From: an uncultured Syntrophobacterales bacterium
GTDB lineage: Bacteria; Desulfobacterota; Syntrophia; Syntrophales; UBA5619
Direction of reading: 5' to 3'
NCBI GenBank assembly: GCA_903928915.1
Contig: CAIYSL010000125.1
Span: 47,195 to 111,194 of the forward strand
DNA length: 64,000 bases
Shown: one piece after another, positions 1-8,909 of the stretch
How positions within the stretch are numbered: the stretch's first letter is position 1
How the letters are laid out: the number at the start of each line of letters is the position of its first letter
Translations under genes and position numbers: made by a program
Notes under the pieces: model-generated
Database searches by the model: none
What the model was told of the DNA's origin: nothing
Seen by the model: the letters and a program-made list of their open reading frames with translations, nothing else

Positions 1-1
1 T

Positions 2-400
2 ATCTTCTTCGCTGACCGCTACTTCGGGTACGACGACGCCATCTATGCGGCGCTCCGCCTGCTCGAAATCCTCTCCGCAACGGGCGAGCGGCTGAGCGAG
101 CTGCTGGCCGATGTCCCCCGGACCTTCACGACCCCGGAGATACGCGTGCCCTGCGATGACCGGACGAAGTTTCGCGTCGTAGATTCGGTGCGCGAGCACT
201 TCCTCCGCACCCACGGCAGCGGACTCATCACCATCGACGGCGTACGTATTCCCTTTGCCAACGGCTGGGCCCTGCTGCGGGCCTCCAATACGCAACCGGT
301 TCTTGTCCTTCGCTTCGAAGCGGCCGATCAAGAGGGTCTTGCCGCCATCCGGAGCACCGTGGAAGCGGTAGTGACCGACGCACTGAGGTCATGTGAATGA
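2..400 (+). CDS. Phosphomannomutase/phosphoglucomutase, C-terminal part (5' truncated)
   Basis: The reading frame is open from base 2 and gives IFFADRYFGYDDAIYAAL, then RASNTQPVLVLRFEA near the end. The RASNTQP stretch matches the C-terminal phosphate-binding loop of alpha-D-phosphohexomutases (R-x-S-N-T-x-P). These enzymes interconvert hexose 6-phosphates and 1-phosphates for sugar-nucleotide synthesis. Only about 132 residues are in the window; the serine phosphorylation loop and metal site lie off the left edge, so mannose versus glucose preference cannot be read. The track ORF at 146 is an internal GTG of the same frame. The PilZ gene follows after 9 bases and may be cotranscribed. Confidence 0.88.
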   Translation: MFFADRYFGYDDAIYAALRLLEILSATGERLSELLADVPRTFTTPEIRVPCDDRTKFRVVDSVREHFLRTHGSGLITIDGVRIPFANGWALLRASNTQPVLVLRFEAADQEGLAAIRSTVEAVVTDALRSCE

Positions 401-409
401 GAGGGCACC

Positions 410-871
410 ATGGCGAACAGATTGGAAAAACGAGCCTTTCACCGTCTCCGCGTTCCGATCGACGTCACCGCTGAGATCGCATCGGTTGCCGGGATCCCCG
501 CCGACCATCCGTTGCGCATGCAGAGCCGCAATATCTCGAAAAGCGGTATCGGCCTCGAAACCACCACCCTGGAGATCGACGGCGAGAACCTCCTGTCCGG
601 CCCTCCCTTTGCGCGGGAAAACCGTCTGTTGTTGAACATCGCGCTCGGCCCCGGCGAGCCGCCGCTCGTGGCCGTCGGCGAGGTGCGCTGGTATGACGTA
701 ATGCACGGCGAATCCACGGGCATGTACCAGATCGGGATAGAGTTCCTGGAGATCAGGGGGGACGGGAGGGACCGGCTTGCCGGGTTTCTCAAATGCCACC
801 GGTCCGGCGAGGGATTTTTCCGCAGGATGATCAATCGACTCTTCCCTTCCGGGGCTGCGGTAAACGATTAA
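410..871 (+). CDS. PilZ-domain c-di-GMP-binding protein
   Basis: A 153-residue protein with the two PilZ ligand motifs: RAFHR (R-x-x-x-R) near residue 8 and NISKSGIG (N-x-S-x-x-G) near residue 43, followed by a beta-rich domain. PilZ proteins bind cyclic di-GMP and pass the signal to motility, pilus or polysaccharide systems. No catalytic or membrane segment is visible, so it is a stand-alone cytoplasmic adaptor. The start ATG at 410 lies just after the upstream mutase stop, with a GAGAGGG-like ribosome site overlapping the end of that gene. The partner cannot be inferred, though the mutase neighbour would fit polysaccharide control. Confidence 0.88.
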   Translation: MANRLEKRAFHRLRVPIDVTAEIASVAGIPADHPLRMQSRNISKSGIGLETTTLEIDGENLLSGPPFARENRLLLNIALGPGEPPLVAVGEVRWYDVMHGESTGMYQIGIEFLEIRGDGRDRLAGFLKCHRSGEGFFRRMINRLFPSGAAVND

Positions 872-884
872 AGCTGCGAACCCC

Positions 885-949
885 GGGCGGGACAGGGCAC
901 GGGAACCATGCCGGGAACCGACATCACCGTGCCGCCCTGTCCACCGCCC
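885..949. terminator. Candidate convergent hairpin between PilZ and thioredoxin genes
   Basis: The segment GGGCGGGACAGGGCACGG is followed about 25 bases later by an imperfect complement, CCGTGCCGCCCTGTCCACCG. It sits where the plus-strand PilZ gene meets the minus-strand thioredoxin gene and overlaps the last thioredoxin codons. There is no clear U-tract on either strand, so it is weak as an intrinsic terminator. Confidence 0.35.
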
Positions 950-1277
950 CCTCTCCCGTAAGCCGTTTCATCTCCGCGCAGATCGCGGCCGCGCTCTGCG
1001 GCCTAACCAGCCGTGCGATCTCTTTGCCGCACTTCAGAAACACCAGCGTCGGCCAGAGCTTTACGCCGAAGGAGCGCCCCAACGGCCGTCCGCGGCCGTC
1101 TTCCACCTTGAGGTGGCAGAGCTGCGGGTACTGCGCGAATGCCTCGGCGATCAGGGGCTGCGCAGCCTGACAGTGACCGCACCAGCCCGTACCGAACTCC
1201 AGCACCGTGGGCGCCTCCAAGGCATCGATTTCGGCGCGCGCCGGTTCCTTGGTGACGTAGGAATTGCTCAGAGCCAT
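924..1277 (-). CDS. Thioredoxin-family protein
   Basis: A 117-residue protein with the redox motif WCGHC near residue 32 and the cis-proline region LWPTLVF near residue 75, in the order of a thioredoxin fold. There is no signal peptide, so it should act in the cytoplasm as a dithiol-disulfide oxidoreductase. WCGHC is more typical of PDI-like or divergent thioredoxins than the standard WCGPC, so its redox potential may differ from housekeeping thioredoxin. The start ATG at 1277 has a strong GGAGGTGG ribosome site. It is the last gene of the minus-strand run, 32 bases after tRNA-Pro. Confidence 0.88.
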   Translation of the reverse strand: MALSNSYVTKEPARAEIDALEAPTVLEFGTGWCGHCQAAQPLIAEAFAQYPQLCHLKVEDGRGRPLGRSFGVKLWPTLVFLKCGKEIARLVRPQSAAAICAEMKRLTGEGAVDRAAR

Positions 1278-1309
1278 GAACCACCTCCGATTGCCGGGGA
1301 CGAGGGATA

Positions 1310-1386
1310 TGGTCGGGGCGGCAGGATTTGAACCTGCGACATCCTGCTCCCAAAGCAGGCGCGCTACCGGGCTGCGCTACGCCCCG
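1310..1386 (-). tRNA. tRNA-Pro (UGG anticodon), CCA encoded
   Basis: On the minus strand the sequence folds as a cloverleaf. The acceptor arm CGGGGCG pairs with CGCCCCG. The anticodon stem CCTGC/GCAGG encloses the loop TTTGGGA, giving anticodon TGG. The T-arm carries GGTTCAAATCC. The 3' CCA is encoded in the genome. Its first ten bases overlap the stop codon and last codons of rdgB, so the tRNA must be cut from, or transcribed through, the end of that gene. Confidence 0.95.
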
Positions 1387-1985
1387 TCCTGGCTATTGCC
1401 GTGCAGAATCCGGCGTTTCAATTTTTCCAGTGCCTGGGCCCGATGGCTGAGGCGGTTCTTTTCCTCTGCCGGAAGCTGCGCCACCGTGAGACCGCGGTCG
1501 GGAAGAAGAAAAACAGGATCGTAGCCGAACCCCCCCTCCCCTGCCGGCTCCTCGGCAATCTGCCCGGTCCAGCGGCCCGCGAAGGATTCGCAGCTCCCAT
1601 CGGGCCTACAGAGCACGAGCACGGTGCTGAAGGCCGCACGCCGTTCAGCAGGGGGAACGCCCCGCAGGTCCGCGAGGAGTTTGGCGATGTTGCGCGCATC
1701 GTCGGCATCGGCGCCGGCGTACCGGGCGGAGTAGATGCCGGGCGCCCCTCCGAGCGCGTCTACCTCGAGCCCAGAATCATCGGCAAGGGCGGTCTCGCCG
1801 GTCAGCTCCGCGGCGGTCTTTGCCTTCCGGAAGGCGTTTTCATAGAATGAATCGCCGTCCTCGGCGATCTCCGGGAGCTGCGGATAGTCGGCGAGCGACA
1901 GGATTTCCACCCCGGTATCCGCCATCATCGCCCGGACCTCCCGGACCTTGCCGTTGTTGCGCGAGGCAAAGAGGATCCTATTCAG
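1377..1985 (-). CDS. rdgB: XTP/dITP diphosphatase (RdgB/HAM1 family)
   Basis: This enzyme hydrolyses non-canonical purine triphosphates (XTP, dITP, ITP) to monophosphates and so keeps them out of DNA and RNA. The protein starts [17 protein letters not shown], which matches the family N-terminus, and carries [15 protein letters not shown] and GFGYDPVF. The frame has no ATG or GTG at the expected place. A CTG at 1985, whose last two bases begin the rph TGA stop, aligns exactly with the usual initiator position, giving 202 residues. The track start at 2285 lies deep inside rph and is not credible. The stop codon overlaps tRNA-Pro. Confidence 0.92.
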   Translation of the reverse strand: MNRILFASRNNGKVREVRAMMADTGVEILSLADYPQLPEIAEDGDSFYENAFRKAKTAAELTGETALADDSGLEVDALGGAPGIYSARYAGADADDARNIAKLLADLRGVPPAERRAAFSTVLVLCRPDGSCESFAGRWTGQIAEEPAGEGGFGYDPVFLLPDRGLTVAQLPAEEKNRLSHRAQALEKLKRRILHGNSQDGA

Positions 1986-2707
1986 ATGTCCCCCCCGAGG
2001 AGCTCCCGCTGCCGGGCCGTGAGCTCTGCGATCCCGCGCGTCGCCAGGTCGGTCAGCGCCAGGAGCCGCTCCCGGTCGAAGGGCTGCGACTCGGCAGTGC
2101 CCTGCACCTCGATGAACATCCCCGTCCCGGTCATCACGAAATTCATGTCCACCTCGGCGTGCGAGTCCTCGGCGTAGTCCAAGTCGAGCAGGAGCCGGCC
2201 GTCGACCACGCCGACGCTGACCGCCGAAACCGTGTCGCGCACCGGCATCGTCTGCACCACCCCGCGTTCCCTGAGCCGCCGGCACAGATCGACGAGGGCG
2301 ACGCAGGCGCCGGTAATGGCGGCGGTCCGCGTGCCGCCGTCGGCCTGGATCACGTCGCAGTCCACGGTGATCGTCCGCTCCCCGAAGGCGGTAAGGTCGG
2401 TGACGGCGCGCAGCGACCGGCCGATCAGGCGCTGGATCTCATGGGTCCGCCCGCCCACCTTGCCTGCGGTAGATTCACGGGGAGACCGCGTCTGCGTCGA
2501 CGCGGGCAGCATGGCGTATTCCGCAGTCAGCCACCCCCGACCCGAGTTCCGGAGAAAGGGAGGAATCCGCTCCTCGATCGTGGCCGCGCAGATCACCCGT
2601 GTCTGCCCCATCTCCACCAGGACCGACCCCCCCGCAAAGCGGAGAAAATCGCGGCTGATCCGAAAGTCGCGCAGGCAATTCCACTCCCGCCCACCGGCAC
2701 GCGTCAT
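1982..2707 (-). CDS. rph: Ribonuclease PH
   Basis: A 241-residue phosphorolytic 3'-5' exoribonuclease that trims tRNA 3' ends. The body shows [20 protein letters not shown] near residue 28 and the conserved TRSPRES segment near residue 72, and the length is normal for the family. It starts 11 bases after the amidase stop, behind AGGGGGAGCAG. Its TGA stop overlaps the putative CTG start of rdgB. The arrangement rph-rdgB-tRNA-Pro places a tRNA maturase immediately upstream of a tRNA on the same strand. Confidence 0.96.
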   Translation of the reverse strand: MTRAGGREWNCLRDFRISRDFLRFAGGSVLVEMGQTRVICAATIEERIPPFLRNSGRGWLTAEYAMLPASTQTRSPRESTAGKVGGRTHEIQRLIGRSLRAVTDLTAFGERTITVDCDVIQADGGTRTAAITGACVALVDLCRRLRERGVVQTMPVRDTVSAVSVGVVDGRLLLDLDYAEDSHAEVDMNFVMTGTGMFIEVQGTAESQPFDRERLLALTDLATRGIAELTARQRELLGGDI

Positions 2708-2718
2708 CTGCTCCCCCT

Positions 2719-3420
2719 TTACGGTGCACCCCGGAAATACTCCCGGATCCCCTTCACCAGCGCCCGGGCCACGGCCCGCTGCGTCGCCTCACCCGTCAAC
2801 CGCTCCCGCTCCTGCTGGTTGGTGGCAAAACCGATCTCCACGACCAGCCCAGGAATGCTGAGCCCCGACAGGAGCGCATTCGGCGCCTCCCGCAGCCCAC
2901 GTCCCTTGCGAGGGAAGACCGTTTCGAGGGCGGACTGGATCTGCTGGGCGAGCCGGACCGAGTCGTTGAGGGAGCGGTTCTTGGCCATATCCTTCAGAAC
3001 AGGCGACGATCCCCCTTCGCGCGACCCCTCCGGAGCGAACCCCGGGAAATAGACCTCATAGCCGTTCGCCTGCTTGCCGAACCCGGCGTTTATGTGCAGG
3101 CTGATCACGCATTCGGGCCGGGGATCGCCGGCCGCCTTGATCCGTTCGTCTGTCGTCAGGGCGCGGTCGGCATTCCTGGTCAGACGGACCTGGAGGTCCT
3201 CGGCCTTCTGCGCCTCCTCCTGCATCAGCAGGGCGATCCGCAGGGTAAGGTCCTTCTCGCGGAGTTTGTCCGCAACCACCCCCGAATCATCGCCGCCGTG
3301 CGCCGGATCGACCAGGACCGTATGCCGCCGCGGCTGGCCGGCATCGGCCGCTGCGGGGATAAGGAAGGCAGCCAGAACGAGCATGCCCGCGACCAACCGA
3401 ATGAACGTCCGTCTCTCCAT
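2719..3420 (-). CDS. N-acetylmuramoyl-L-alanine amidase (Amidase_3), exported
   Basis: A 233-residue protein with an N-terminal signal peptide ([20 protein letters not shown], cleaved near AAADAG). A zinc amidase_3 domain follows, with [12 protein letters not shown], a glutamate in [13 protein letters not shown] and the C-terminal VEIGFATN. These match the zinc ligands and catalytic glutamate of periplasmic amidases that cut peptide stems from peptidoglycan during division. It lacks an AMIN targeting domain. A good promoter lies upstream and rph follows at 11 bases. Confidence 0.92.
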   Translation of the reverse strand: MERRTFIRLVAGMLVLAAFLIPAAADAGQPRRHTVLVDPAHGGDDSGVVADKLREKDLTLRIALLMQEEAQKAEDLQVRLTRNADRALTTDERIKAAGDPRPECVISLHINAGFGKQANGYEVYFPGFAPEGSREGGSSPVLKDMAKNRSLNDSVRLAQQIQSALETVFPRKGRGLREAPNALLSGLSIPGLVVEIGFATNQQERERLTGEATQRAVARALVKGIREYFRGAP

Positions 3421-3467
3421 GCACTGTACCGTTTCCTTTCGGGTCGACTCGGTAACGAAGATCGTGC

Positions 3468-3497
3468 TTCATACAGCAAACATCCGCCCGGTGTCAA
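3468..3497 (-). promoter_or_regulatory. Candidate sigma70 promoter for amidase-rph-rdgB
   Basis: On the minus strand TTGACA is followed after 18 bases by TATGAA, about 50 bases before the amidase start codon. The -35 is perfect and the -10 matches four of six positions. It would drive amidase-rph-rdgB and perhaps tRNA-Pro and the thioredoxin gene. Confidence 0.5.
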
Positions 3498-3595
3498 TCA
3501 GCGATTATCCCGGTCCCGGGCATTCTGCCGGTCGCTTGCCGTCGACGACCGCGTTCCGGCAGCTCTGCTGCCGAAGAAAACCAGGCGACCCCGCT

Positions 3596-5737
3596 TCAGG
3601 ATCGCCAGCGCCTCTGCACCGACACGACCCCGCGAACCTTTCTGACTGCCGCCACGATCCGGTTGAACTGTTCGAGGTCGGTGACGTTGATCGTGAAATC
3701 GCAGGTGGCCTTGCCGTCGCCGGTATCGGTCTCCGCATGGCTGATATTCACGTCCATCAGGGCGATGGCAGCGCTGATGTCGGCGAGTATCCCCTTCTTG
3801 TCGTTGCAGATCACCCGCATCTGGACCGCATAATCGCGCTTTTCCCGGACATCCCAATGGACATCCACCAGCCGTTCGGGGTCCATGTCGCGGACGTGGG
3901 GACACACAGCCGTATGCACGACGACGCCGCGGCCGCGGGAGATGTACCCGACGATCTCGTCGCCGGGGATGGGGTCGCAGCATTTTGCATACCGGACCAT
4001 GATGTCGTCGATCCCGGTCAGTGAGACTCCGACGTGCGACTCCCCGGCGCCCTTCTTCGGCTTCTTATCGACATCCTCTTCCTTCCGGACCTCCTCCTCG
4101 GGGAGGAACTTATGGACGACGTGCTTCGGCGATATCCGTCCATAGCCTACCAGCGCCGTCAGGTCATCGAGGGATTCGCAGTGACATTCGGCCAGGATGC
4201 CTTCCATCTCCTTTGTCCGGGCTAACTTGCCGAAGTTCAGATGGTGCTTGCGGAACTCCTTGTCCAACAGGTCCCGGCCGAGGGTGATGCTCTTCTTGCG
4301 TTCCTCCGTCTTGACGAAGTTGCGGATCTTGGCGATCGCCCGCGAGGTGACGACGTACTTCAGCCAGTCCTTGCTGGGATGGTGTCCCGCCTGGGTGATG
4401 ATCTCGACGGTGTCGCCGTTCTTGAGCTGGTATTTCAACGGAACGATGGTCCGGTTCACCTTGGCGCCGATGCACTGGTTCCCGATATCCGTGTGGATGC
4501 TGTAGGCAAAATCGATCGGCGTGGCCCCCTTCGGAAAGGACCGCACGTCTCCGTTCGGGGTAAAGACGTACACCTCATCGGGGAACAGCGCCACTTTCAA
4601 GTTGGACATGAACTCGCGCGGGTTCTCGATCTCCTGCTGCGCGTCGAGCAGGTCCCGCAGTTTCTTGATCTGATCGTCCTCGTCGGTGGAGAAGGTCCTC
4701 CCCTCTTTGTACCGCCAATGCGAGGCGATTCCCTCTTCCGCCCATTCGTGCATCGCCCGGGTCCGGATCTGGATTTCGACCCGCTCGCCGTAGGGGCCGA
4801 TCACGGTCGTATGGAGGGACTGGTAGTGGTTCGCCTTCGGAATGGCGATGTAATCCTTGAATCGCCCCGGCACCGGTTTCCAGAGCGCGTGCACCACGCT
4901 CAGCGCCTCGTAGCAGTCCTTCTCCTTGTCCGACTCGAGGATCACCCGAAAGGCCATCAGGTCGTACACCTCGTCGAAATTGATCCTCTGCTCCCGCATC
5001 TTCTTGTAGATGCTGTAGAAATGCTTGGCCCTGCCTTCGACCTCCACCGCGATGCCGATCCGGTCCATCTCCCGGTGGATGATCCCGCGCACCTCCTCGG
5101 CGTACTCGTCCCGCTTGGCCTTTTTTTTCACCACGCGCCGGGCAAGGTCGTTGTACGCCTCGGTATCCAGGTACCGGAAGGAGAGGTCCTCGAGTTCGGT
5201 CTTCATCGAGTTGATTCCCAGGCGGTTGGCAAGCGGCGCGTACAGCTCCAGGGTCTCCTTCGAGATGTACATCTGCCTTTCCGGGGTCTGGTACTCCAGG
5301 GTCCGCATGTTATGGACGCGGTCCGCCAGGCGAACGAGGAGAATCCGGATATCCGACGACATGGCTAGGATCATCTTCCGGAAATTCTCCGCCTGGCGTT
5401 CTTCCTGGTTTCCCAGGGTGATCTTGCTGATCTTGGTCAGGCCGTCGACGAGGAAGGCCACCTCCTTCCCGAAGGCCTTCTCGATCTGCTCGATCGTGGT
5501 GAGGGTGTCTTCCACGGTGTCGTGGAGCAGGCCGGTTACGAGGGTGGCCGCGTCGAGCTTCATGTCGGCCAGGATGCCGCACACCTCCATGGGATGGGTC
5601 AGGTAGGGCTCGCCGGAGAGGCGGACCTGTCCCTGATGGACGGAGGCGGAAAAGATGTACGCCTTCTCGATCATCTCCAGGTCGGACGCGGGCAGATAGG
5701 TCTGCGCCTTATCCAGGATGTCGTTGATGCGCAACAT
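3596..5737 (-). CDS. Bifunctional (p)ppGpp synthetase/hydrolase (Rel/SpoT family)
   Basis: A 713-residue stringent-response enzyme. The order is: an HD hydrolase domain with LLHDTVEDT near residue 72; a synthetase domain with KHFYSIYKKM and GRFKDYIAIPKANHYQSLHT near residues 240-310 and VEIQIRTRAMHEWAEEG; a TGS domain with VFTPNGDVRSFPKGATPIDFAYS near 390; and a C-terminal ACT domain. The intact HD motif supports both hydrolysis and synthesis of (p)ppGpp. It starts 5 bases after the proS stop, so it is probably translated from the same mRNA. Confidence 0.95.
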   Translation of the reverse strand: MLRINDILDKAQTYLPASDLEMIEKAYIFSASVHQGQVRLSGEPYLTHPMEVCGILADMKLDAATLVTGLLHDTVEDTLTTIEQIEKAFGKEVAFLVDGLTKISKITLGNQEERQAENFRKMILAMSSDIRILLVRLADRVHNMRTLEYQTPERQMYISKETLELYAPLANRLGINSMKTELEDLSFRYLDTEAYNDLARRVVKKKAKRDEYAEEVRGIIHREMDRIGIAVEVEGRAKHFYSIYKKMREQRINFDEVYDLMAFRVILESDKEKDCYEALSVVHALWKPVPGRFKDYIAIPKANHYQSLHTTVIGPYGERVEIQIRTRAMHEWAEEGIASHWRYKEGRTFSTDEDDQIKKLRDLLDAQQEIENPREFMSNLKVALFPDEVYVFTPNGDVRSFPKGATPIDFAYSIHTDIGNQCIGAKVNRTIVPLKYQLKNGDTVEIITQAGHHPSKDWLKYVVTSRAIAKIRNFVKTEERKKSITLGRDLLDKEFRKHHLNFGKLARTKEMEGILAECHCESLDDLTALVGYGRISPKHVVHKFLPEEEVRKEEDVDKKPKKGAGESHVGVSLTGIDDIMVRYAKCCDPIPGDEIVGYISRGRGVVVHTAVCPHVRDMDPERLVDVHWDVREKRDYAVQMRVICNDKKGILADISAAIALMDVNISHAETDTGDGKATCDFTINVTDLEQFNRIVAAVRKVRGVVSVQRRWRS

Positions 5738-5742
5738 GGATC

Positions 5743-7452
5743 CTACAACCCTTCGCGGACCCTTGCCAAGATGAACGTTCCTGCCTCGTCGACCGGCAGG
5801 GTCACCACCTCGCCCGACCGTCTAATCTTGATTTCCACGTTTCCCTCGGCCAGTCTCTTCGGGCCGACGGTGATCCGGAAGGGGATGCCCAGCAGGTCGG
5901 CGTCTTTGAATTTCACCCCCGCGCGCTCATCGCGGTCGTCGAGGATGACGTCGAGACCTTGCCCTTCCAGGAAACGGTAAATCCGTTCCGCCGCCTCGGC
6001 CAGGGCCGGTTCATTGACATTGACCGGGGTGACGATCGCCTGATAGGGGGCGAGCGGCAACGGCCAGACGATCCCGTCCGCGTCGTGGTTCTGCTCGATG
6101 GCCGCGGCGACGGTCCTGCCGATTCCGATCCCGTAGCACCCCATGATCATGGTCTGCTCCCGGCCGTTGCGGTCGAGGTAGCTTGCCTGCATGGCTTTGC
6201 TGTATTTCGTTCCCAGTTTGAAGACGTGCCCCACCTCGATGCCGCGGGCGATGCGGATCCTCTGGCCGCAGCGCGGACAGGGGTCGCTCTCCCGGATCAC
6301 CCGCAGGTCGGCGAACTCCGTCACCGTGAAATCGCGCCCCGGGGCCACGTTGACGAGGTGATAGTCTTCGCGATTCGCCCCCATAACCCAATTGGCGGCC
6401 CCGCGGAGGGAATAATCGGCGACGACGCGCGCCTTGATGCCGACGGCGCCGGCGAATCCGCGGGGCGAGCCCGTAACGGCCCGGATCACCGCTTCGTCCG
6501 CAAGCTCCAGGAGGTCGCATCCCAGCAGGTTCTTCACCTTCGCCTCGTTGACCTCGTGGTCCCCACGGACCAACACGGCCACGGGTACGCCGTCGGCGGT
6601 AAAGATCAGTGTTTTGACCACCGCCGACGGCGACACCTCCAGAAAGGCGCATACCGCGTCGATGGTTTTTGCGCCGGGGGTGTGGACCTCGCGCAGCGGC
6701 AGCGGCTCCCCCTCCCCCGCACTCTCGCCGGGTCTTGCAACCTCGGCTTTCTCGAGGTTCGCCGCATACCGGCAGTCGCCGCAGAAGGCGATCGCATCCT
6801 CCCCGGAGTCCGCCATCACCATGAACTCGTGCGAGAAGCTTCCCCCGATGCTTCCCGAATCCGCCTCCACCGGGCGAAAATCGAGGCCGCACCGCGTGAA
6901 GATCCGTTGGTACGCCTCAAACATCCTCCGGTAGCTGTTTTCAGCCCCCTCCTCATCGGCATCGAAGCTGTAGGCATCCTTCATCCCGAACTCCCGGCAG
7001 CGCATCACCCCGAACCGGGGGCGGATCTCGTCGCGGAATTTCGTCTGGATCTGGTAGAGGTTACGGGGCAGCTGCCGGTACGTCTTGAGTTCGTTGCGGA
7101 CCAGGTCGGTGATCACCTCCTCGTGTGTAGGACCAAGGCAGAATTCGCGGTCGTGGCGGTCGCGGAACCTGAGCAGCTCCTTTCCGTAATGCACCCAGCG
7201 GCCCGACTCCTGCCACAGTTCGGCAGGCTGGACCATCGGCAGGAACACCTCCTGGGCGCCGGCCCGGTTCATCTCCTCGCGGACGATCTGCTCGACCCTC
7301 CGGATCGCGCGTAGGCCGAAGGGGAGATAGGAATAGATCCCGCCCGCCAGTTTACGGATCATACCTGCCCGGATCATCAGCTGGTGGCTGATCAGTTCCG
7401 CATCGGAAGGCACCTCCCGCGCGGTGGGCAGGAACATCTCGGAATAACGCAT
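5743..7452 (-). CDS. proS: Prolyl-tRNA synthetase, bacterial type with editing insertion
   Basis: Charges tRNA-Pro with proline. The start ATG at 7452 follows AAGGAGG and gives 569 residues; the longer track ORF adds a non-homologous leader. Class II motifs are present ([47 protein letters not shown]), then a YbaK-like editing insertion near residues 220-380, then [14 protein letters not shown] and a C-terminal anticodon domain. It precedes the rel gene by 5 bases. Its cognate tRNA-Pro(UGG) gene lies about 4.4 kb downstream on the same strand. Confidence 0.96.
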   Translation of the reverse strand: MRYSEMFLPTAREVPSDAELISHQLMIRAGMIRKLAGGIYSYLPFGLRAIRRVEQIVREEMNRAGAQEVFLPMVQPAELWQESGRWVHYGKELLRFRDRHDREFCLGPTHEEVITDLVRNELKTYRQLPRNLYQIQTKFRDEIRPRFGVMRCREFGMKDAYSFDADEEGAENSYRRMFEAYQRIFTRCGLDFRPVEADSGSIGGSFSHEFMVMADSGEDAIAFCGDCRYAANLEKAEVARPGESAGEGEPLPLREVHTPGAKTIDAVCAFLEVSPSAVVKTLIFTADGVPVAVLVRGDHEVNEAKVKNLLGCDLLELADEAVIRAVTGSPRGFAGAVGIKARVVADYSLRGAANWVMGANREDYHLVNVAPGRDFTVTEFADLRVIRESDPCPRCGQRIRIARGIEVGHVFKLGTKYSKAMQASYLDRNGREQTMIMGCYGIGIGRTVAAAIEQNHDADGIVWPLPLAPYQAIVTPVNVNEPALAEAAERIYRFLEGQGLDVILDDRDERAGVKFKDADLLGIPFRITVGPKRLAEGNVEIKIRRSGEVVTLPVDEAGTFILARVREGL

Positions 7453-7603
7453 GTATCCTCCTTGGTATCGGTGAACGGCGGCAGGGCCGTTCGGTTTGAA
7501 TCCGCCGGCAGCGGCGCTGCACGGCATGCCGCGGCGCCGGTCCGGCCGGTTCGACGTTCCCGGCGATCGATCTTGCCCGCGTCGGAGCACGACGTATTTC
7601 GCT

Positions 7604-8665
7604 TCACCGGTCGTCGGGGCTGTGTTCTTCGCACATCGCCGCAATCTCCGCCAGCAGCACGGGGAGGAATTCCTCCTCGGCCACCTTTCTGACGATCTTC
7701 CCTTTTTTGAACAGCATCCCCATGCCCCTTCCCCCGGCGATGCCGATATCCGCCTCGGCCGCCTCTCCCGGGCCGTTGACGACGCAGCCCATCAGCGCGA
7801 TCTTGAGATGTCGCTTCATCCCGCCCAGGGCCGATTCCACCTGTCCGGCCAATCCTGCCAGGTCGATTTCGCAACGTCCGCAGGTCGGGCAGGAGATGAT
7901 GTCCGGGCCGACCTGCCGCAGGTTGAGCGCCCGCAGGATTCCGTATGCCACGCCGATTTCCTGCACGGGAGGGCCCGTCACGGAGACCCGGATCGTATCG
8001 CCGATCCCGTCGTACAGGAGGGTCCCGATCCCGATCGCGGACTTTATGGCGGCCTGGACGAGGGTGCCCGCTTCGGTCACCCCGAGGTGGAGGGGATAGT
8101 CCGTCTTCCCGGAGATCAGCCGGTACGCCTCGATCGTCGTCGCCACGTCGGACGATTTGAGGGAGAGCTTCAGGGCCTCGAACCCCATGTCTTCCAGGAG
8201 ACGAATTGTCTTGAGGCCGCTCTCCACGAGCGCGGCTGCGGTCGGCCCCCCGTGGCGAACGGCGATCTCCTTCTCCAGGGATCCGGCGTTGATGCCGATC
8301 CGGATCACGCGGCCGCTGGCCCTGGCCAGCGTCACGATTTCCCTGATCCCCTCGGTCGGGATGTTTCCGGGATTTATCCGGATGCCGTCGGCGCCGTTGC
8401 GCATGGCCAGCAGGGCAAGCCGGTGCTGGAAATGGATATCGGCGATCAGGGGAATCCTGATCCGGTCCCTGATCTGGCGGATTGCCGCCGCCGCCGCTTC
8501 ATCGGGGACCGCCACGCGCACGATTTCGCACCCCGCCTCGCTGAGCGCACCGATCTGCGCAACGGTCGCCTCCACGTCGCGGGTATCGGTGGAAGTCATC
8601 GACTGGACAACGACGGGTGCACCGCCGCCGATCTGCACCCCACCCACAAAGACGGGGCGGGTCAT
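7604..8665 (-). CDS. ispG: 4-hydroxy-3-methylbut-2-enyl diphosphate synthase (flavodoxin/ferredoxin)
   Basis: This [4Fe-4S] enzyme makes HMBPP from methylerythritol cyclodiphosphate in the MEP isoprenoid pathway. The 353-residue protein shows [13 protein letters not shown] near the start, the iron-sulfur ligands [11 protein letters not shown] near residue 265 and [10 protein letters not shown] near 300. It is the short bacterial form without the inserted domain. ATG at 8665 is preferred because the eight residues upstream in the ORF are not family-like. dxr of the same pathway lies elsewhere in this block. A promoter-like site lies about 110 bases upstream. Confidence 0.95.
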   Translation of the reverse strand: MTRPVFVGGVQIGGGAPVVVQSMTSTDTRDVEATVAQIGALSEAGCEIVRVAVPDEAAAAAIRQIRDRIRIPLIADIHFQHRLALLAMRNGADGIRINPGNIPTEGIREIVTLARASGRVIRIGINAGSLEKEIAVRHGGPTAAALVESGLKTIRLLEDMGFEALKLSLKSSDVATTIEAYRLISGKTDYPLHLGVTEAGTLVQAAIKSAIGIGTLLYDGIGDTIRVSVTGPPVQEIGVAYGILRALNLRQVGPDIISCPTCGRCEIDLAGLAGQVESALGGMKRHLKIALMGCVVNGPGEAAEADIGIAGGRGMGMLFKKGKIVRKVAEEEFLPVLLAEIAAMCEEHSPDDR

Positions 8666-8774
8666 TTTTCTGCCTATGGCCGGCTCCAAACAGTTACCCT
8701 TTCTCTGCGGGTGCTGCGCTGCGGATTAAACGGCACCGTAGGGTTGAACACGCGGGGTATCGCGACATGCTTGA

Positions 8775-8804
8775 TGTATAACATGAAGGGAGCGGGGCGA
8801 TCAA
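8775..8804 (-). promoter_or_regulatory. Candidate promoter for ispG
   Basis: On the minus strand TTGATC is followed after 18 bases by TATACA in the 244-base gap between the purF paralog and ispG. Both hexamers match four of six consensus positions. Confidence 0.4.
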
Positions 8805-8909
8805 CGGCTAATTTCCCGGCTGGTGCGCGCGGGCGAACGGTACGGGCGCACTCCTGCGGCGCCGTGACCGCGCGGGGGACGCTGTTCGCTAAGGGCCCGT
8901 TGCCCGGCG

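Noticed and set aside
1264-1524. Plus-strand ORF with the phrase [26 protein letters not shown]
   Set aside because: This is the classic false translation of a minus-strand tRNA gene, here tRNA-Pro.
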